A stretch of DNA of 64,000 nucleotides, from positions 124,001-188,000 of the forward strand of contig CAVZRW010000011.1 in NCBI GenBank assembly GCA_963777855.1. Reading direction: 5' to 3'. The first letter of the stretch is position 1. The number at the start of each line of letters is the position of its first letter. The notes beneath the pieces are model-generated. The model did not search any database and was not told where the DNA came from. It saw only the letters and a list, made by a program, of their open reading frames with translations. The position numbers were made by a program, and so were the translations under genes. Source of the DNA: Prado023 sp963777855 (GTDB lineage: Bacteria; Actinomycetota; Actinomycetes; S36-B12; CAIYMF01). This document shows positions 40,573 through 50,630 of the stretch, one piece after another.

Positions 40573-40995
40573 GTGGATGCCTGGCTGGTCTGGCTCATCG
40601 TCGCCGTGGTCCTGGCCGGTGCGGAGGCCGCCTCTGCGGGTCTGCTGCTGATCATGTTCTCCGGGGGCGCGATCGCTGCCTCCTTGGCCGCGGCGCTCGG
40701 CGCCGGCACGGTCGGCTCGGCGGCTGTGTTCGCCGTGGTGAGCATCGCCCTGATCGCCTTCGTCCGGCCCGTGGCCAAGCGGCACCTGTACCAGCCGCCG
40801 CTGGAGCGCTCGGGCACGGCGGCCCTCGTCGGCACCGAGGCCCTGGTGCTCGAGACGGTCACCGGCCGGGACGGGCGGATCAAGCTCGCCGGGGAGATCT
40901 GGTCGGCGCGCACGCTCGATGAGGACGCCCGGTTCGAGCCCGGGGAGAAGGTCTCGGTCTTCGAGATCGACGGGGCCACCGCGGTGGTCGGATAG
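40573..40995 (+). CDS. NfeD-like membrane protein
   Basis: 140 residues from GTG 40573, 10 bp after the ABC gene. Two or three N-terminal helices (LVWLIVAVVLAGAEAASAG, AVFAVVSIALIAFVRPVAKR) precede an OB-fold domain: GTEALVLETVTGRDGRIKL, GEIWSARTLDEDARFEPGE, VSVFEIDGATAVV. NfeD proteins partner with SPFH proteins in membrane microdomains; the next gene is an SPFH protein, the classical pair. Confidence 0.88.
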   Translation: MDAWLVWLIVAVVLAGAEAASAGLLLIMFSGGAIAASLAAALGAGTVGSAAVFAVVSIALIAFVRPVAKRHLYQPPLERSGTAALVGTEALVLETVTGRDGRIKLAGEIWSARTLDEDARFEPGEKVSVFEIDGATAVVG

Positions 40996-41021
40996 CCGGG
41001 CTTCCCGGCCAAGGAGGATTC

Positions 41022-42077
41022 GTGGACGTCCAGAGCCTGATCATCGCGGCGGTGCTGGTGCTCATCGGCATCATCGTCGTGTTCAGCACCATCAAGATCG
41101 TCCCGCAGGCGCAGGCCGGCATCGTCGAGCGCCTGGGCCGGTACAACCGGACCCTGGACCCGGGCCTGGCGATCATCATCCCGTTCATCGACCGCCTGCG
41201 GCCGCTGATCGACCTGCGCGAGCAGGTGGTCTCGTTCGCCCCGCAGCCGGTGATCACCTCCGACAACCTCGTGGTGAGCATCGACTCGGTCATCTACTTC
41301 CAGGTCACCGACGCCAAGGCCGCGACCTACGAGATCCAGAGCTACCTGCAGGGCGTCGAGCAGCTGACCGTCACCACCCTGCGCAACGTGGTCGGGTCCC
41401 TGGACCTCGAGGAGACCCTGACCAGCCGCGACAACATCAACGCCCAGCTCCGTGGCGTCCTCGACGAGGCCACCGGCAAGTGGGGGATCCGCGTGAACCG
41501 CGTGGAGCTGAAGGCGATCGACCCGCCGGCCAGCGTGCAGCAGTCCATGGAGAAGCAGATGCGCGCCGACCGCGACAAGCGCGCTGCGATCCTGTCGGCC
41601 GAGGGGAGCAAGCAGGCGGCGATCCTCGAGGCTGAGGGTGGGCGCACGGCCGCGATCCTCAAGGCCGAGGGCCAGGCGCAGGCCCAGGTGCTGCGCGCCC
41701 AAGGTGAGGCCGAGGCGATCGCCAAGGTCTTCAACGCGATCAACTCCGGTCACGCCACCGACCAGGTGATGGCCTACCAGTACCTGCAGGCCCTGCCGCT
41801 GCTGGCCCAGGGCACGGCGAACAAGGTGTTCGTGATCCCGGCCGAGCTCTCCGGGGCGCTCGGCGCGATCGGCCGTGCGTTCGGTGCGCCCACGGTCCCG
41901 CCGGCCGGGACCTCATCGGAGGCCGGGGCCTCGGTTCCGCCTGAGCCCACTGCCCCCACCTCGCCCGAGGGCGCCCCGGCGGACGAGGCCGCGCAGGCCG
42001 CCCAGGCGGCGCTGGCCGCCGCCGAGCAGGAGGTTCGCGCGCTGGAGTCGGGCCCAGGGGAGGACCCGCGGGCCTGA
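41022..42077 (+). CDS. SPFH/Band 7 membrane protein
   Basis: 351 residues. One N-terminal helix (LIIAAVLVLIGIIVVFSTI), then the SPFH domain: VPQAQAGIVERLGRYNRTLD, IIIPFIDRLRPLIDLREQVV, VSIDSVIYFQVTDA, LRNVVGSLDLEETLTSRD. A coiled coil follows with repeated AAILxAEG units (IL-AEGSKQAAILEAEG) and an Ala/Pro-rich tail. Such proteins oligomerise into membrane scaffolds and can hold FtsH-type proteases. AAGGAGG lies before GTG 41022. Its stop overlaps the following ATG by one base, so the methyltransferase is coupled. Confidence 0.9.
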   Translation: MDVQSLIIAAVLVLIGIIVVFSTIKIVPQAQAGIVERLGRYNRTLDPGLAIIIPFIDRLRPLIDLREQVVSFAPQPVITSDNLVVSIDSVIYFQVTDAKAATYEIQSYLQGVEQLTVTTLRNVVGSLDLEETLTSRDNINAQLRGVLDEATGKWGIRVNRVELKAIDPPASVQQSMEKQMRADRDKRAAILSAEGSKQAAILEAEGGRTAAILKAEGQAQAQVLRAQGEAEAIAKVFNAINSGHATDQVMAYQYLQALPLLAQGTANKVFVIPAELSGALGAIGRAFGAPTVPPAGTSSEAGASVPPEPTAPTSPEGAPADEAAQAAQAALAAAEQEVRALESGPGEDPRA

Positions 42078-42868
42078 TGCCGGTCGTCGAGGTCAGCGAC
42101 CCCGACGACCCGCGGGTCCGGGACTTCGCCGCGCTCACCGATGTCGCCGCGCGCTCGGCGCGGGAGCCGGCCGAGGGACTGTTCATCGCCGAGGGCGCCA
42201 AGGTGATCGGCCGCGCGCTGGCTGCGGGCTACCGGGCCCGGGCGGTGCTCTCCGAGCCGAAGTGGCTGCCCGACCTGGCCGCCGGTCTCGAGGGCGGTGG
42301 GGCGCAGGTGCTCAGCGCCTCGCCGCAGGTGCTGCGCGCCATCACGGGCTACCGGGTCCATCGTGGCGCCCTGGCCTCCTTCGAGCGGCGCCCACTGCCG
42401 CAGCCGGCGGACCTGCTGGCCGATGCCCGGTTCGTGGTGGTGCTCGTCGACCTCGTGGACCACACCAACGTCGGCGCGGTCTTCCGCAACTGCGCGGCGC
42501 TCGGGGCTGATGCCGTGCTGGTCACCCCCGGGTGCGCGGACCCGCTCTACCGCAGGTCGGTGAAGGTCTCGATGGGCACGGTGCTCGGGGTGCCGTGGAC
42601 CCGCACGGGCAGCGACCCCCTGGCGGACCTGACGGGCTTCGACACGTTCGCCCTGACACCGGCGGCCGATGCTGACGACGTCGACGACGTCGAGCCCGGC
42701 ACCAGCCCGCGGGCGGTCCTGCTCGGCACGGAGGGCGAGGGACTGCCCGACGGCCTGGCCCGGCGCGCCGGGCGACGCGTGCGGATCCCCATGTCCGGCG
42801 GGGTCGACTCGCTGAACGTCGCCGCCGCCAGTGCCATCGCCCTGCACTGCCTGCGGCCACGGCACTGA
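42077..42868 (+). CDS. TrmH (SpoU) family RNA 2'-O-methyltransferase
   Basis: 263 residues with the three SPOUT motifs: DHTNVGAVFRNCAALGADAV, VSMGTVLGVPW, and LLGTEGEGLPDGL...VRIPMSGGVDSLNVAAASAIA. The N-terminal ~90 residues form a substrate-binding domain (EGLFIAEGAKVIGRALAAG). It methylates a ribose 2'-OH in rRNA or tRNA using S-adenosylmethionine; the exact site cannot be read from sequence. Overlaps the SPFH gene at TGATG. Confidence 0.92.
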   Translation: MPVVEVSDPDDPRVRDFAALTDVAARSAREPAEGLFIAEGAKVIGRALAAGYRARAVLSEPKWLPDLAAGLEGGGAQVLSASPQVLRAITGYRVHRGALASFERRPLPQPADLLADARFVVVLVDLVDHTNVGAVFRNCAALGADAVLVTPGCADPLYRRSVKVSMGTVLGVPWTRTGSDPLADLTGFDTFALTPAADADDVDDVEPGTSPRAVLLGTEGEGLPDGLARRAGRRVRIPMSGGVDSLNVAAASAIALHCLRPRH

Positions 42869-42946
42869 CGACCCCGGGGCGGCGAATCGGCCATTGCGGG
42901 CGGGGCGGGGCAATAATGTCGGTCTGCCGACCCCGGGGAGGGACCC

Positions 42947-45094
42947 ATGAGCACGCCACGCAGCCAGACCTGGTCGAAGGTGCTGCTCACGCTGGGGGCG
43001 ATCGGGCTGTTCCTGACCGGGATCACCGGCTGGCTCAACGCGTCGGTGGTCAACGGCGAGAACTTCGCCGGGCTGGTCAACGAGGTGCGCCAGGACGAGG
43101 CGGTGAAGGCCGAGATCGGGCAGGCCGTGGCCGTCGCGGCCCTGGATGCCCAGCCCGACCTCATCGCGGTCGAGCCGGCGATCGCGGCCGGCGCGGCGGC
43201 GGTGGCCGGCAGCCCGCTGCTCGACGGGGTGTTCACCCCGGCGATCCGCTCCTTCCACGACGCGATGACCCAGGAGGGCAGCGACTCGGCGGTGCTCACG
43301 CTCGCCGACCTCGGTGCCACGGCCACGACCGCGCTCGAGCGCTTCGTGCCGCAGGCCGCGGACATCATCCCCGCGAACCTGAACCTGACCCTGGCCGAGG
43401 TCGGCGGGCAGGCGGGCATCGCCAGCCAGATCATCCCGGTGATCCAGACGGTCTCCACCCTGGCGTGGGTGGTTCCGCTGGTCGCGCTGGTCCTGGTCGG
43501 TCTCGGCCTGTGGCTGGCGCCACGGCGGCGCCTGGCCCTGGTGCGCCTCGGATGGATGCTGCTGGCCGTCGCGGGCTTCCTGGGCCTGATCGTCCTGGGG
43601 CTGAACATCGCCAGCCTGGTCGTCGACGACTCCACGCTCACCGGCGCCGTGATCAGCGCCGCCCTGTCGGCCTTCAGCCAGCCGCTGTCGCTGAGGTTCA
43701 TCGCCATGGGGGTGGTCGGTGGGCTGATCGTGGCCTCGGCCGGGGCGCTGCTGCCCCAGGTGGACGTCGGCGAGCAGGCCCGCACGGTCATGGGCCTGGC
43801 GACCCGGCGCCCCTCCGCCACCGGGTGGGCGGTGGCGCGCGCGCTGGTGGTCATCGCCCTGGGACTGCTCATCGTGCTGTTCCCGACCATCAGCTCCCAG
43901 GTCGTCGCGGTGGTCGCCGGGCTCGTCGTGCTGCTCTACGGCGTGACCGAGCTGGACATCATCGCCGAGAGGTCGCGGGCCGCGGACGAGCAGGAGCGGG
44001 CTGCTTCGCTGGCGGCCACAGGGGAGCTGCCCGAGAAGCGCCGCTCGGCGGTCCGCTGGCTCATCCCGGTCGCCGCCGCGGGCGTCGGCCTGCTGGTGCT
44101 GGCAGCCCTGGTCATCCCGGGCAACCTGCCGCAGGGCAGCACGCTGCAGGAGGTCTCGGCCTCCAGCCCGACGGCCTGCAACGGCTACGACGCGCTGTGC
44201 GACGTGCCCTTCGACCAGGTCGCGATCCCGGCGACCCACAACTCCATGTCGATCGCCGACGGCACGTGGTTCCTGGCCGAGCAGCCCAAGGACATGGTCG
44301 ACTCCCTCGACGACGGGATCCGTGGACTGCTCGTCGACACCTGGTACGGCCAGCCGACCGCCGATGGCGGGGCGCTGACCGCGCCGGAGTCCCTGGCCGG
44401 TGCCGAGGCCGAGCTCACCGCGACCTACGGCGCCGAGGTCGTGGCCTCGATCCGGCGGACCATCGACCGCGTGCGACGGGACCAGCCGTCCGGGCCCACG
44501 GAGCCGTACTTCTGCCACACGGTCTGCGAGATCGGGGCCGAGCCCATGGCACCGGTGATGCAGCGGCTCAACGCCTGGCTCGACGCGCACCCCCGCGAGG
44601 TGGTGGTGCTGTTCATCCAGGACACCGTCACGCCTGCCGACACCGATGCGGTGCTCAGGGGGGCCGGCCTGGCGGACAAGGCCTACGTGCACCCGGACGG
44701 TGCCACTTGGCCGACCCTCGGCGAGATGATCGACTCCAACAAGCGCCTGGTCGTCCTGATGGAGAACGAGGGCGGTGGTGAGCGGTTCCCCTACCTGCAC
44801 CAGGGGTTCGACCTCGTGCAGGACACCGAGTACAGCGTCAAGAGCGCCGCGGACTTCGAGTGCTCGCTCAAGCGCGGCGAGCCGGACAGCCCCCTGTTCT
44901 CGGTCAACCACTGGCTGGCCAACTTCAACCGGCTGATCTCCAGCGCCGAGGAGGTCAACGCCTACGAGGTGCTCAAGCCGCGCATCGACGAGTGCGAGAT
45001 CGAGCGGGGTCGCGCACCCGGCATGATCGCGGTCAACTGGTACGACCGCGGCGACCTGTTCCGGGTGGTCAACGAGCTCAACGGGGTCGGCTGA
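42947..45094 (+). CDS. Multi-helix membrane protein with phospholipase C-like domain
   Basis: 715 residues. About seven helices lie in the first 390 residues (for example VLLTLGAIGLFLTGITGW, LVALVLVGLGLWLAP, LALVIPGN region). The C-terminal ~320 residues look like a PI-PLC X-type TIM barrel: VAIPATHNSMSIADG (first catalytic His), GLLVDTWYG, PYFCHTVCEIG (second His position), VVVLFIQDTVTPAD and RLVVLMENEGG. The domain should face outward and hydrolyse a phosphodiester in lipid or wall polymer. The membrane half resembles uncharacterised actinobacterial proteins. Cysteines around the second His (CHTVC) suggest a disulfide outside the cell. GGGAGGGA precedes the ATG. Confidence 0.75.
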   Translation: MSTPRSQTWSKVLLTLGAIGLFLTGITGWLNASVVNGENFAGLVNEVRQDEAVKAEIGQAVAVAALDAQPDLIAVEPAIAAGAAAVAGSPLLDGVFTPAIRSFHDAMTQEGSDSAVLTLADLGATATTALERFVPQAADIIPANLNLTLAEVGGQAGIASQIIPVIQTVSTLAWVVPLVALVLVGLGLWLAPRRRLALVRLGWMLLAVAGFLGLIVLGLNIASLVVDDSTLTGAVISAALSAFSQPLSLRFIAMGVVGGLIVASAGALLPQVDVGEQARTVMGLATRRPSATGWAVARALVVIALGLLIVLFPTISSQVVAVVAGLVVLLYGVTELDIIAERSRAADEQERAASLAATGELPEKRRSAVRWLIPVAAAGVGLLVLAALVIPGNLPQGSTLQEVSASSPTACNGYDALCDVPFDQVAIPATHNSMSIADGTWFLAEQPKDMVDSLDDGIRGLLVDTWYGQPTADGGALTAPESLAGAEAELTATYGAEVVASIRRTIDRVRRDQPSGPTEPYFCHTVCEIGAEPMAPVMQRLNAWLDAHPREVVVLFIQDTVTPADTDAVLRGAGLADKAYVHPDGATWPTLGEMIDSNKRLVVLMENEGGGERFPYLHQGFDLVQDTEYSVKSAADFECSLKRGEPDSPLFSVNHWLANFNRLISSAEEVNAYEVLKPRIDECEIERGRAPGMIAVNWYDRGDLFRVVNELNGVG

Positions 45095-45172
45095 GCGGCC
45101 CGGGAGGCAGCCGTCGGCCGGTGTCCTGCGCGCGGCAGCACCGGCGGGCATCGGGCAGCGGCCCCTGAGAGG

Positions 45173-47299
45173 ATGTCGGGCGTGCGTGCGCTCTATCTGA
45201 CCTCCGTGGAAGCATCCAGTGGCAAGTCCGTCGTGGCCCTGGGCCTGATGGAGACGCTGACCCGTGCGGTGAGCCGGGTCGGCTACTTCCGGCCCGTGGT
45301 GCGGGCCGGGGAGGAGAAGGACAAGCGGGTCGAGCTGTTCCGCACCCGGTACAAGCTCGACCAGTCCTACGACGAGTCGTTCGGCGTCACCACCGCCGAG
45401 ACCCGTGACTTCGGCGGCAATCACGTCGACCCGGCGCTGGTCGGGCGCATCATCGAGCGTTTCCAGCGGCTGGCCGCGCGCTGCGACTACGTGCTGGTCG
45501 AGGGAACCGACTACATCGGGGCCTCCAAGGCCTTCGAGTTCGCGCTCAACGCCGAGATCGCCTCCAACCTCGGGGCGTCCGCGGTGCTGGTCCTGACCGC
45601 CCAGGGCCACGGGCCCCAGCAGGTCAACGGGGCGCTGACCGCCTCGATCGACGGCCTGGCGGAACGCGGCGTGCCCACGGTCGGGGCCTTCGTCAACCGG
45701 GTGTCCACATGACGACCACGTGGCGGTCGAGGCGGCGGTGGCCGGCGCCAGCGTGCCCGTGTGGCTGCTGCCGGAGCTGGCGTCGCTGAGCTACCCGACG
45801 ATCCGGGAGGTGGCCGAGGCCTCGGGAGCGAGCCTGCTGCTGGGCAACGAGGAGGATCTCTCCCGGCCCGTGCCCGACATCAAGGTCGCGGCCATGGGGG
45901 TGCCCCGCCTGATGGACCACATCTCCGATGGCACGCTGCTGATCACCCCCGGCGACCGGGCCGACATCCTGATGGCGGCCTACGCCACCCGGCACTCCGA
46001 CTCCGTCCCCGCGGTCTCGGGGGTGCTGCTCACCGGGGGCCTGCACCCGGACCCGACGATCATGCGCTTCGCCGAGGGGGTGGGGCCGGCGGCATCGCTG
46101 CCGGTGCTGCTCACCGAGCTCGACACCTACGACACGGCGGCGGCCGTCGCCGCCCTGCACGCCGAGATCGAGCCCGACGACGTGCGCAAGATCACCGACG
46201 CCCTGGGCCTGTTCGAGCAGGCCGTGGACGAGGCCGAGCTCGAGGCCCGGGTCGAGGTGACCCGATCGACGACCATGACGCCGATGATGTTCGAGCACCA
46301 GCTCGTCGAGCGGGCGCGCGTCGGACCGCAAGCACATCGTGCTGCCCGAGGGCGACGACGACCGCATCCTGCAGGCCGCCGACCGGCTGCTGCGGCGCGA
46401 CGTGGTGCGACCTGACCATCCTGGGCCGGCCGGAGGCCCGTGGCCGAGCGGGCCCGTCAGCTGGGCCTGGACCTCTCCGCGGCCGCGGTCATCGACCCGG
46501 CCACCGACGCCCTGCGCGAGGTCTTCGCCGACGACCTCGTCGAGCTGCGCCGGGCCAAGGGGCTGACCCGCGACGTGGCCCACGACACCGTGGCCGACGT
46601 CTCCTACTTCGGCACCATGATGGTGCGGCACGGGCATGGCCGACGGCATGGTCTCCGGCGCCGCGCACACCACCGCCCACACGATCCGTCCGGCGCTGCA
46701 GATCATCAAGACCCGCCGGGCGTGTCGATCGTCTCCAGCGTGTTCTTCATGGCTCTGCGAGGACCGCGTGCTGGTCTACGGCGACTGCGCCGTGAACCCC
46801 GACCCGAACGCAACCCAACTGGCCGACATCGCCATCTCCTCGGCCGACACCGCCGCGGCGTTCGGCGTGGAGCCGCGCGTGGCGCTGCTGTCGCTACTCG
46901 ACCGGGGTCCTCGGGTGAGGGCGCCGACGTCGAGAAGGTGCGCGAGGCCACGGCCCTGGCCCGCGAGCGCCGGCCCGGACCTGGCCGTCGAGGGCCCCAT
47001 CCAGTACGACGCCGCCGTGGACGCTCTCGGTGGCGAGGTCGAAGCTGCCGGGCTCGGAGGTGGCGGGTCGGGCGACCGTGTTCGTCTTCCCCGACCTGAA
47101 CACCGGCAACAACACCTACAAGGCGGTGCAGCGCTCGGCGGACGCCGTGGCCATCGGCCCGGTCCTGCAGGGCCTGCGCAAGCCGGTGAACGACCTCTCC
47201 CGCGGGGCACTGGTGGAGGACATCGTCAACACGGTCGTGATCACGGCGGTGCAGGCCCAGCAGGTCGAGGCCGCGGCAGCGGAGAAGGCAGGTCAGTGA
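45173..47299 (+). CDS. pta: Phosphate acetyltransferase, long form, frameshifted
   Basis: About 700 residues. The N-terminal P-loop domain is BioD-like (LTSVEASSGKSVVALGLMET); a DRTGG-type middle domain follows (LMDHISDGTLLITPGDRADI) and then the catalytic PTA domain: RKHIVLPEGDDDRILQAA, LRRDVVDLTILG, SYFGTMMV, GMADGMVSGAAHTTAHTIRP, VSIVSSVFFMAL, RVLVYGDCAVNPDPNATQLA and FPDLNTGNNTYKAVQRSA. It converts acetyl-CoA and phosphate to acetyl phosphate. About ten single-base indels lie between 45.71 and 47.03 kb. The stop is three bases before ackA. Product acetyl-CoA comes from NifJ at 21-25 kb. Confidence 0.88.
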
Positions 47300-47301
47300 C
47301 G

Positions 47302-48520
47302 ATGCTGGTCATGGTGGTCAATGCGGGGTCGTCGTCGTTGAAGTACCAGCTGGTCGACACGGTCTCGGGCGTGGTCTGGGCCACCGGCCTGGTCGAGCGG
47401 ATCGGCGAGGCGACCTCGGTGATCACCCACCGGACGCGCATCGGTCGTGGCGAGGACGCCGACATGGCCTCCGACGAGCGCGAGCTGGCGATCGCCGACC
47501 ACGCCGCCGCCTTCCACGCGGTGACCGAGGCCCTGGAGCGCACCGGAACCGTCGACCAGGTCGGCGAGCTCGTCGGGGTCGGTCATCGGGTGGTGCAGGG
47601 TGCCGACCAGTTCTCCGCGCCCACCGTGGTCACCCCCGAGGTCGTCGACGCGATCCGCGCGCTGATCCCGTTGGCGCCGCTGCACAACCCGGCCTGCGTC
47701 GCGGGCCTCGAGTCGGCCATGGCCGAGTTCCCCGACGTGCCCCACGTCGCCGTGTTCGACACCGCCTTCCATGCCACGATCCCGGCAGCGGCCTACACCT
47801 ACGCCATCGACCAGTCGGTCGCCCGCGAGCACCGGATCCGTCGCTACGGCTTCCACGGCACCTCGCACCAGTTCGTGACCGAGCAGGCCGCCAAGGCCCT
47901 GGGCAAGCCGTCGGCCGAGGTCGACCTGGTCACCCTGCACCTGGGCAACGGGGCCTCGGCGTGCGCGGTCGAAGGGCGGGCGCAGCGTGGACACCTCGAT
48001 GGGCCTGACCCCGCTCGAGGGCCTGGTCATGGGCACCCGCTCCGGGGACATCGATCCTGCGCTGGTCTTCCACCTGATCACGACCGCGGGGATGACCGCC
48101 CAGGAGGTGGATACCCTGTTGAACAAGCGCAGCGGCATGCTCGGCCTGTGCGGCGAGAACGACCTGCGCGAGGTCCACCGGCTGATCGGCGAGGGCAGTG
48201 CGGATGCCGAACTCGCCCTGGGCGTGTACGTGCACCGTGTCCGCAAGTACCTCGGGGCCTACCTGGCGGTGCTCGGACGCGCGGATGCGATCGTGTTCAC
48301 CGCCGGGGTGGGGGAGAACGACCCCGAGGTGCGCCGGCGCGTGGTGGCGGGGCTGGAGATGATCGGGGTGGCGATCGACCCGGCGTTGAACGCCGATGCC
48401 CGGGGCTTGTCCGCCCCGGCGGACATCTCGCACCGGCGCTCCCCGGTGCGGGTGCTGGTGGTGCCGACCAACGAGGAGCTGGAGATCGCCCGGCAGACCG
48501 CTGCGGCAGTCGCCGGCTGA
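47302..48520 (+). CDS. ackA: Acetate kinase (one frameshift)
   Basis: About 405 residues, normal length. VVNAGSSSLKYQLVDT opens the fold; GHRVVQGAD, PLAPLHNPACVAGLESA, VFDTAFHATIPAAAYTYAID, RRYGFHGTSHQFVTEQAA, LHLGNGASACAV, TSMGLTPLEGLVMGTRSGDI and FTAGVGENDPEVRRRV follow. One extra G near 47973 (GAA GGC GGG reads GAAGGGCGGG) shifts the frame. It makes acetate and ATP from acetyl phosphate. Directly downstream of pta, forming the classical operon. Confidence 0.93.
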
Positions 48521-48550
48521 GCGGGCATCCCGCAACCAGCCGGGGCATTT

Positions 48551-48568
48551 CGGGCCGCTGCGGGCCCG
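48551..48568 (+). terminator. Hairpin after ackA
   Basis: CGGGCC, loop GCTGCG, GGCCCG: perfect 6-bp stem 31 bp after the ackA stop. No U-tract. Confidence 0.45.
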
Positions 48569-48714
48569 CCCGACCGTGATCTGGTGGCCCTCTGTGCGCG
48601 GTGCCTGACGCTGCGTGCTTGGGACACGATTGCGACGCAAGTGAGAGACCTTCGCCATGGACGCAGGCGGCAGGTCCGGGTCACTCTGGGGCTCCCGCGG
48701 CGAAGGAGCATCCC

Positions 48715-49164
48715 ATGACCGCAGTGACCCCCGACACAGTCGACGGCGCGACTCTGCGCCTGATCGGGATGGGAACCATCCAGTCCCGTCTCACCGCACT
48801 TCTCGAGGATCGCCAGGGCGGCAGCGGATGGTGGGTCGAGGTCACCCGCCAACTCGACGCGCTGGCCGACGCGGTGCGCAATGCGCCCGGCGACGTGATC
48901 GACGCGGTCGGCTTCACCGACCAGATCCGCACGGATGCCCCCCAGCTGCTGGGCCGCTGGATGCGACTCGTGGGCGAGCGCGACGACCTGTACGACGCGG
49001 TCTCCCGCGTGCGCCTGATGGCCGGGGAGGCAGCCGGCGACGCGCAGGCAGTCGGGCCGATCAGCCGGGCCATCGTCGAGATCCTGGCCCGCGTGCGGCG
49101 GCTGCAGGAGCGCACCACCGACGTGCTCCTCGACGCCTACGAGCGCGATGGGGGCGGCGAGTAG
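48715..49164 (+). CDS. Small soluble protein of unknown function
   Basis: 149 residues, mostly helical by composition, no signal peptide. Start supported by AAGGAG eight bases before ATG. N-terminus LRLIGMGTIQSRLTALLEDR; C-terminal half EILARVRRLQERTTDVLLDAY. No family recognised. It sits alone between the ackA terminator and a convergent SGNH hydrolase. Confidence 0.65.
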   Translation: MTAVTPDTVDGATLRLIGMGTIQSRLTALLEDRQGGSGWWVEVTRQLDALADAVRNAPGDVIDAVGFTDQIRTDAPQLLGRWMRLVGERDDLYDAVSRVRLMAGEAAGDAQAVGPISRAIVEILARVRRLQERTTDVLLDAYERDGGGE

Positions 49165-49288
49165 CGCTCAGGCCCCCGGCGCGCAGTCGGCCAGCTGTGG
49201 TCTCGGCCTGCCATGTGCCCGCGCCCGCTGTGGCCGCAGTTCCGACGCAGTCGGGAGGCGCGGGCTCAGCTTGGAGTGCGTGCGCGCC

Positions 49289-49951
49289 TCAGCGCTTGCC
49301 GTACTTGTCGACCCGCGCGTCGATCCGGGCGGCCAGTTCCCGACGACCCGCGGCGGTCAGGTGGACCCGGTCGCGGACGAACCACTCGGGGTGCCCGGCA
49401 CTTGCCCGGTACCAGTTGACGATGCGCACCCGGTCGGTGCGGTAGGCGCGGTTGCACGCGTGCAGGGTGCGGTTGTTGGCGGCCTGCCAGGGTCTCGGGA
49501 CCCGGTTGGTCACCAGGAACACGACGCGCCCCGGTCCTGCTGCGCGGACCACTGCGCGGCAGTCGGACATCCTGAGGGTGCCGTTGGTGCCGAGCTCGAT
49601 CACCACGTTGCGCGGCAGCCTGGCCCCGAAGGAGCGCACGATCCCCGGGGCCGTTCTGAACTGACGGCCCACCTTGGCATGCACGGTGAAGTCCTGCGCC
49701 TCGAGCCGGGTCGTCATGCTCAGGCTCAGCGAGTCGCCGATGATGAGCCGCCCCGGCGGGATGGCGGAGTCACTGGCCGTGGCGGTGGCGGTGGCGGTGG
49801 CCGGGACGGTGCGGGCGGTGGTCGTGGCGGACGCAGCCGCGGGCAGCGGGGCCACTGCTGCGCCCGCAGTCATGAGGGCAGCCAGGCCCAGCGCTGCGCT
49901 GCCGCGACGATCCGTGCTCCGGGGCCGGGCCACCTGTATCGAGAGTCTCAC
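49289..49951 (-). CDS. Secreted SGNH-hydrolase-like protein
   Basis: About 220 residues with an N-terminal signal peptide (LGLAALMTAGAAVAPLPAA) and a Thr-Ala repeat linker. The hydrolase core has LIIGDSLSLSMTTRLEA (nucleophile Ser in GDSL), VVIELGTNGTLR (GTN oxyanion block), and a C-terminal RDRVHLTAAGRRELA with catalytic Asp/His. It resembles the C-terminal SGNH module of acyltransferases such as OatA, but here free and secreted. Start: GTG 49951 assumed; GTG 49972 possible. Probably acts on acyl or acetyl esters of wall polymers. Confidence 0.75.
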   Translation of the reverse strand: MRLSIQVARPRSTDRRGSAALGLAALMTAGAAVAPLPAAASATTTARTVPATATATATASDSAIPPGRLIIGDSLSLSMTTRLEAQDFTVHAKVGRQFRTAPGIVRSFGARLPRNVVIELGTNGTLRMSDCRAVVRAAGPGRVVFLVTNRVPRPWQAANNRTLHACNRAYRTDRVRIVNWYRASAGHPEWFVRDRVHLTAAGRRELAARIDARVDKYGKR

Positions 49952-50089
49952 GCTGGGCAGTGTGCCAGTCACGGCGGGTTTGCCCAAGGGGGTCTCGCGG
50001 ATACGCCGTGGTCCCTCGCTCGGCGGCGCCCAGGTCCGGCAGCCCAACTCCCGCAGCGCGAGGTCGCCGGCCCTCCTGAGCGCTCGGGT

Positions 50090-50521
50090 CTACGCCGAGT
50101 GGCTGTGCGGGGTGTGCACCTCGCGGATCCGCGCCACGTCGCGTGCCGACCAGAGCGTGTGCTCGACAAGGTCGCGCAGGTCGATGCGGGCCAGATGCTC
50201 GTCGTCGAGAACCTCGTCGAGGCGGGCGTAGAGGTCGCCCAGGGGGGCGCTCGTGATGACCGTGGAGACCAGGACGCGGTCGACGGGGACCTGCCCCAGC
50301 ACGGCATCGCGCACGACGGCGATGGCCTGGGCCTCCGTGCTGGCGGTCACCAGCGAGGTCGGCCAGATCATTCCGCGCGAGGACGTGCGCAGGATCTCGA
50401 CCCCCGGGAGGGTGATGCGCGCGACGAGTGCGTCGACGTCGATCCCGCGGGCCTCGACCTGGACCACGATGTCGATCACGTGGTCCTCGTGGATCTCGTG
50501 GGTGGGGTCGATCCTGGCCAT
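50090..50521 (-). CDS. Unrecognised small protein
   Basis: 143 residues, no signal peptide. N-terminus ARIDPTHEIHEDHVIDIVVQ; middle RGMIWPTSLVTASTEAQAIAV; ends REVHTPHSHSA. Alternating strands and helices suggest a compact alpha/beta fold. GAGGTGAGC lies before ATG 50521. Same strand as the WYL pair upstream (109-bp gap) but no proven operon. Function unknown. Confidence 0.6.
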   Translation of the reverse strand: MARIDPTHEIHEDHVIDIVVQVEARGIDVDALVARITLPGVEILRTSSRGMIWPTSLVTASTEAQAIAVVRDAVLGQVPVDRVLVSTVITSAPLGDLYARLDEVLDDEHLARIDLRDLVEHTLWSARDVARIREVHTPHSHSA

Positions 50522-50630
50522 GGTGCTCACCTCCGGTTCGGGCTGATGCTCCGATGGTGGCCCCTGCCTCTGACATCGCGGGGAAGGCGCGCCGCGCCGG
50601 GGCATGGCGTGGCGCTGCGTGGTCCGGCCC

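Noticed and set aside
41774..45610. 1,278-codon minus-strand frame opposite SPFH, TrmH and PLC-like genes
   Set aside because: Antisense shadow over three recognised genes; no homologous motif.
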